In this document: piece by piece, positions 29,101 to 31,683 of the stretch
Layout of the letters: the number at the start of each line of letters is the position of its first letter
Numbering within the stretch: the first letter of the stretch is position 1
Source of the DNA: a virus
Length of the DNA stretch: 31,683 nt
Direction: 5' to 3' (one strand)
Virus record (IMG/VR): IMGVR_UViG_3300007280_000011
Span: 1-31,683 of that record
Notes under the pieces: generated by a model
Seen by the model: only the letters and a program-made list of their open reading frames with translations
Database searches by the model: none
Told to the model about the DNA's origin: nothing
Program-made: the position numbers and the translations under genes

Positions 29101-30941
29101 CCTGTTCCAATGCTTGTCATATGATCAACAATGGAACCAATGTCTTGTTGATCTACTGCACTATCAATAGCAGATTGAAAATCAGTGTCTGAAAACTGTC
29201 TAGGATCATAAGGAACCTGACCTTCAGTTAAACCTGTTAGTTGATCTACAACAGTAGGGTCACTTACTACGTTACCGTCTGCATCGAACCACTGACCTTC
29301 TTCTTGGTAGTAAGCAAGGTTGCCTTCAGAGTCATAAAGACCGTCCTGACCTAACTGAATTTCTCCTGTAGCAATAATAGACGCGCCGTCTTCAGCAAAG
29401 CCGTCGTAGTAATCAACAGTGCCGTCTTCGTTTACTGCAGCAGTGCCTCCTAAATCATAGACATTACCGTCAGCGTCAACATAAGTTCCGTCAGAAGTAT
29501 ACCTAAGTCCTTCTATATCTTGACCTAGAATTCTATTACCGTTTTCGTCGGTATAGTAGTAGTATGAACCAGGGTCTATGTAGCCTTCACCTGCTCTGTA
29601 CTCTAGTTCTTCTTCATCTATTTCTTCTACAGCACCTTCTACAGCATCACCAATTTGACTTACAATTTCTTCAAACTGTTCTGTGTACTCAGAGATGTCA
29701 GTATCAAATAAACCTTCTGCTTGTGACAAGAAGTCTTCAATAGCACTAATGTCTGGTACGTAGCCTCTAAAGAATTCCTCAAGCTGGTCTAACTCAGTTT
29801 GTGCTAAGTCTTCTAGGTTTTCTAAGTACTCACCAAACTGGTCCGTAAGACCTGCTCTAAGCATTGCTTCAATAAGCTGTTGTGGGTCTAATTCACCGCT
29901 TGTCGCTAACTGAGTAGCTGAGTTAATAACACCTGCTTGGACAACAGCGTCAACAAACTCATTACCTGTTTCTAACGCTTGGAGTGCTTCCTGTGCAATG
30001 TCGGTGTCTAACAAACCACCAGTAACAGCAGCTTGTATAACACTTTCAAGACTTATGTCTAAGTCACCGCCTGTTAAGACACTGGTAGCTGCCTGTGAGA
30101 TTACTGAGTTAACAGCAGCAGAAAAAGCCGCAGCAGAAGCACCACTTAAACCTACTGTAGAAGAAAGAGCAGATCCAACTCCAGCACCACCTAAAGCTAA
30201 ACCTACAGCAACTTGAAAGCCTGCTTTAAATATGTCTCCGGCACCAGAACTTTGGTCCTCTACTTTAACGTAGGCTGATCCATTCCATCTAAAGCGGTCT
30301 CCCGAAGTAGAATAAAGGTCAGTAACAACACCGTACTTACGTAGTAATGCTTGGTTGGCTTCGGAGTTAAGCCAGTTGTTGTAAGCACCTTGCTGTGTGC
30401 TAGTTTGTTGTCTACGTAAGTTTTCTAAGTTTTGACCAGGGTCGCTAGGATCAATAGTTAAGTCAGCGTCACCCTCAAGAATCATCTCTTGATCTTCGGT
30501 AAAGCCGGTGTCGGCGTCAGCCCACTCTCCAACAGTTAGCTCACCAGACTGAAGTAACTCTTCACGTTCGGTCATGTAAGCAAGGTAGTTATCAAACGTA
30601 CCAAATACTTCAGGTAGTCTGTTTACTTCGTCGCTTTCAAAGTACTCACGTAGTTCGTCTACAGTAACCTGTCGAACTTCTCCTTCCTGACCATAAAGAT
30701 AGTTCTGTTGTGCTCCTCCTCTTTCCCTACCTTCTATAAACGTAAAGGTCATTTCTTCTGGCTCTGGAGTAGGAGCAGGTTCTGAAGTAGGCGGTGGTCT
30801 AACTATAGGGGCTTGCTTTGTGGGACCACCTTTGACCCCACCAGTTGGCATTCTTGGTTGGCCGGTAGTTTCATCAAAGGTAGGCGTACCTCCTGAGTAC
30901 ACGCTCCCACCTGTAAACATTCCTCGAGAACTTTTAGCCAT
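26166..30941 (-). CDS. Giant 1591-residue protein with a charged repeat rod
   Basis: Not recognised. Residues 1-75 are Pro/Gly-rich and disordered. Residues 75-700 contain a mixed domain (FIEGRERGGAQQNYLYGQEG), a hydrophobic Ala/Gly section (VAVGLALGGAGVGSALSSTV, about 240-330), acidic helices and ENGNRILG / DADGNVYDLGG-like short turns (470-580). A Pro-Glu and Gly8 linker follows near 705-725. About 740 residues of repeats of Glu, Lys, Ala, Asp and Gln come next. Then a Gly/Asp/Thr linker (about 1480-1525), MMAAAAAPKKTDF and a short conserved-looking end. The order holin, this gene, adaptor, gp10-like suggests a virion part such as a fibre or internal protein. Its frame is intact. Confidence 0.75.
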   Translation of the reverse strand: MAKSSRGMFTGGSVYSGGTPTFDETTGQPRMPTGGVKGGPTKQAPIVRPPPTSEPAPTPEPEEMTFTFIEGRERGGAQQNYLYGQEGEVRQVTVDELREYFESDEVNRLPEVFGTFDNYLAYMTEREELLQSGELTVGEWADADTGFTEDQEMILEGDADLTIDPSDPGQNLENLRRQQTSTQQGAYNNWLNSEANQALLRKYGVVTDLYSTSGDRFRWNGSAYVKVEDQSSGAGDIFKAGFQVAVGLALGGAGVGSALSSTVGLSGASAAAFSAAVNSVISQAATSVLTGGDLDISLESVIQAAVTGGLLDTDIAQEALQALETGNEFVDAVVQAGVINSATQLATSGELDPQQLIEAMLRAGLTDQFGEYLENLEDLAQTELDQLEEFFRGYVPDISAIEDFLSQAEGLFDTDISEYTEQFEEIVSQIGDAVEGAVEEIDEEELEYRAGEGYIDPGSYYYYTDENGNRILGQDIEGLRYTSDGTYVDADGNVYDLGGTAAVNEDGTVDYYDGFAEDGASIIATGEIQLGQDGLYDSEGNLAYYQEEGQWFDADGNVVSDPTVVDQLTGLTEGQVPYDPRQFSDTDFQSAIDSAVDQQDIGSIVDHMTSIGTGVDANGFFGLSDSDQEVLMGLFGVSTQEELVEALAQSGYTVNTNGSQVVIDFNYDRSEEYGQINDVDESGNIIRVRDPNEPTEIFIDPEYDPTEETPEPEPEPEIGGGGGGGGDSSTTPTDEDDPLASTVPSADDTAEEIQKDQAEAAAERQQKEQDAAAERQKDAAAAERQKDADAAAERASKDAAAEASKDAAERADKETAEKADKEAAAETQQKEAAAAETAEKEAAAETQEKEQAAAEKAEKDAAAETQEKEQAAAEQLKKDTKAETQEKEEAAAEKAEKDRQAEEDKKELAEAEGKDAEETQKEQQAEQEQKDAAAEQVEKDAEAETKEKEEVAAEQTKKDAEAETQEKEEQAAEQAKKDADAETQEKEEVAAEEAKKDAEAETQEKDVAEQQEKDAEKETKETQAEQQDKDAENKAKEDAAAEQADKEAENKTKEEQAAEQADKDAETKEKEEVAAEQSDKDAEETAKEAAAETQEKEEVAAEEAKKEADAETESKDAETAEKDAQAETEEKEEVAAETAEKDAQAETEQKEEAEQGRKEEAEEIAKEAAEEVQKEEAEKEQKDAAAEQADKDAEKEDKDAIAEQEEKDAEKEDKEVAAEQSDKDAEKEAKDTAAEQQDKDAEKEDKDVAAEQEDKDVAAEQEDKEAAAEEQRKEEAAAETADKDAENKTKEETAAEQEDKDAEETAKDAAAETKEKEEIAAEEAQKDAEAETAEKEAEDEAKDAEEAKKEADAETQEKEEAAAERSEKEAAAETQEKEEAEQVRKEEAEQTRKEEVAAEEAVKEQAAEEQAKEQQAAEEAAKEQQAAEEATKDENAQKDTSAETEAKDAEQANKDAADEQLEKDLQSSEEVRKDAEEQAKDTTGTGDGDGDGTGEGTGVGDGTGTGGGSGAGTGTGTGDGSGPGVGSGIGMMAAAAAPKKTDFTPFMSGINYELPTLEEIGQAPQVDYVASLQDTLGPTGITSSLFKEYIG
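26480..28690 (-). repeat. Coding repeats of the charged rod
   Basis: About 2.2 kb of imperfect in-frame repeats. The translated units vary between 9, 16 and 19 residues, for example VAAEQEDKD (9), VAAEQSDKDAEKEAKD (16) and AEAETQEKEEQAAEQAKKD (19). Two perfect 27-base tandem copies lie at 27148-27174 and 27175-27201, with a partial third. Hydrophobic residues other than Ala are nearly absent, so it is more like a single alpha-helix or disordered polyampholyte than a classic coiled coil. Confidence 0.8.
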
Positions 30942-31340
30942 TTACTTTTCCCTTGATACACCCTTGGTTTTTTCATAAGAGCGCATAGCACCAAGACCAA
31001 GCATACCCATTAGTACAGGCATCATAGTCTCTAGGTCAATGAGCGGTATAGTAACTTCAATAGCTAACAAAGCTAAAACAAAGTTGGTAAACGGTATGAC
31101 CATAAAGTTGCCCATCATACCTAGTACACAACACCAGCCAACAGCAGGTCTCCAACCAGAAACAAACAAAGACTTGTGTGCTGCTTCTACCTTGTTAACC
31201 TCTAGTTGTGACTTAGCAAGCTCCTGAGCGTGTCTCTGAGCCATTGTAGCGACTTCATGAGCTAACCTAGCCTTCTGGTCCTTGTCCTGTACAAACTTGT
31301 CCAGAAGCCCTGTAACAGGCCCTATGAGCGACTCAATCAT
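30942..31340 (-). CDS. Holin, 3-TM GTA type
   Basis: A 132-residue membrane protein of the GTA_holin_3TM kind. The N-terminal cytoplasmic helix reads LLDKFVQDKDQKARLAHEVA and TMAQRHAQELAKSQLEVNKV. The motif EAAHKSLFVSGWRPAVGW precedes membrane segments at about 63-83, 84-101 and 107-121. The end is basic (SYEKTKGVSREK). Holins form lesions in the inner membrane that release the endolysin (here the M15 peptidase at 7022-7372). It overlaps the upstream gene by 4 bases (ATGA). Confidence 0.8.
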   Translation of the reverse strand: MIESLIGPVTGLLDKFVQDKDQKARLAHEVATMAQRHAQELAKSQLEVNKVEAAHKSLFVSGWRPAVGWCCVLGMMGNFMVIPFTNFVLALLAIEVTIPLIDLETMMPVLMGMLGLGAMRSYEKTKGVSREK

Positions 31341-31534
31341 CTAGCAAACTCCAAGATAGCAATAGCCATAGTCACAATAATAGCAATAGAAGCAAAGCCA
31401 CCTGTCATCATCTTCTCTAGTTTGTCAAAGCGTTGATTGTGTGCATCCAGTTGCATCTGAATCATTTCATAACGAATACTACACTCACGCTCATGAGCTT
31501 CTAACCGACTTAATGCTTGCTCTAGGTCTGACAT
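31337..31534 (-). CDS. Coiled-coil protein with C-terminal membrane anchor
   Basis: A 65-residue protein: MSDLEQALSRLEAHERECSI and RYEMIQMQLDAHNQRFDKLE form a charged heptad helix, followed by KMMTGGFASIAIIVTMAIAI and LEFAR, one membrane span (about 44-62). Such N-in/C-anchor mini-proteins next to holins are frequent in phages and are thought to assist lysis (haemolysin XhlA-like). No enzymatic motif. The stop is coupled to the holin start by ATGA. Role inferred from topology and neighbour. Confidence 0.65.
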   Translation of the reverse strand: MSDLEQALSRLEAHERECSIRYEMIQMQLDAHNQRFDKLEKMMTGGFASIAIIVTMAIAILEFAR

Positions 31535-31536
31535 GA

Positions 31537-31683
31537 CTATTCCTTACCACTCTGATGATCCACAGTTATCTGTGCATTCAACTTACCTATCTCTACTTCT
31601 ATCTTATTTAGCTGCCTACGTAACTCGTGTATCTCTACGTTGCGTTCTTCCAGAGCCATGATCTTAGCGTTCTGTATAAGATC
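31537..31683 (-). CDS. Small coiled-coil protein, probably cut by the right edge
   Basis: An open frame enters from the right edge and ends with TAG at 31537-31539, two bases before the next ATG (31534). Readable residues include MALEERNVEIHELRRQLNKI and EVEIGKLNAQITVDHQSGKE, a charged coiled coil. The frame is also open before the Met at 31659, so the true start may be that ATG (40 residues, weak ribosome site) or outside the window. Position in the lysis gene group suggests an accessory lysis or virion role. Not recognised. Confidence 0.5.
   Translation of the reverse strand, partial: DLIQNAKIMALEERNVEIHELRRQLNKIEVEIGKLNAQITVDHQSGKE

Noticed and set aside
1-31683. Integrase, repressor, tRNA, rRNA, insertion sequence or phage RNA polymerase
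   Set aside because: I looked for conserved residues or structures of each and found none, within the limits of reading by eye.

Overview
The window is most of the genome of a tailed phage with podovirus-type gene content, probably a marine metagenomic contig. It combines a T7-like replication set (primase-helicase, family A DNA polymerase, endonuclease I, ssDNA-binding protein) with a P22/HTVC010P-like virion set (large portal, gp10-like tail protein, three ejection-type proteins). It also carries a monomeric B12-dependent ribonucleotide reductase, common in marine podoviruses. I see no integrase, repressor, tRNA, rRNA, CRISPR array, insertion sequence or phage RNA polymerase. The few promoters I can read are host sigma-70 type, so transcription is probably by host RNA polymerase. 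By eye the GC content is in the low 40s percent. The host is a marine bacterium that I cannot name.

Layout. (1) Positions 1-7748, leftward: packaging and head genes, in transcription order small-terminase-like protein, M15 peptidase, beta-rich virion-like protein, large terminase, portal, a run of tiny very basic proteins, a QueC-like PP-loop enzyme, a small acidic protein, a zinc ribbon, scaffold, and the major capsid protein, which runs off the left edge. (2) Positions 7749-8317: a 569-base non-coding divergent region with a strong leftward promoter, a perfect DnaA box and inverted repeats, the best origin candidate. (3) Positions 8318-19471, rightward: about ten small early genes, a C5 cytosine methyltransferase with a second long ORF in another frame, then ssDNA-binding protein, primase-helicase, HNH endonuclease, DNA polymerase, PD-(D/E)xK exonuclease, endonuclease I, a DUF3310 protein and NrdJ, ending at a clear rho-independent terminator. 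(4) Positions 31683-19501, leftward: coiled-coil and holin genes, a 1591-residue protein with a huge charged repeat rod, a head-tail adaptor, a gp10-like tail protein and three ejection-type proteins.

Both leftward blocks read the same way. On a circular or terminally redundant genome they would form one late transcription unit, capsid first and then tail, with the missing piece (end of the capsid gene and whatever follows) lying between the two window edges. The edges do not simply join: read across the junction, the capsid frame stops after about 16 codons. The early unit and the late unit converge at 19471/19501.

Most genes are coupled by ATGA, GTGA or TAATG overlaps. Most unusual features: the 219-codon ORF nested in the methyltransferase gene, which has its own Shine-Dalgarno and family-like motifs; the 1591-residue rod protein; the lone QueC-like enzyme in the head operon; a 54-residue protein resembling sigma factor region 4; and the cluster of tiny basic proteins next to the portal.
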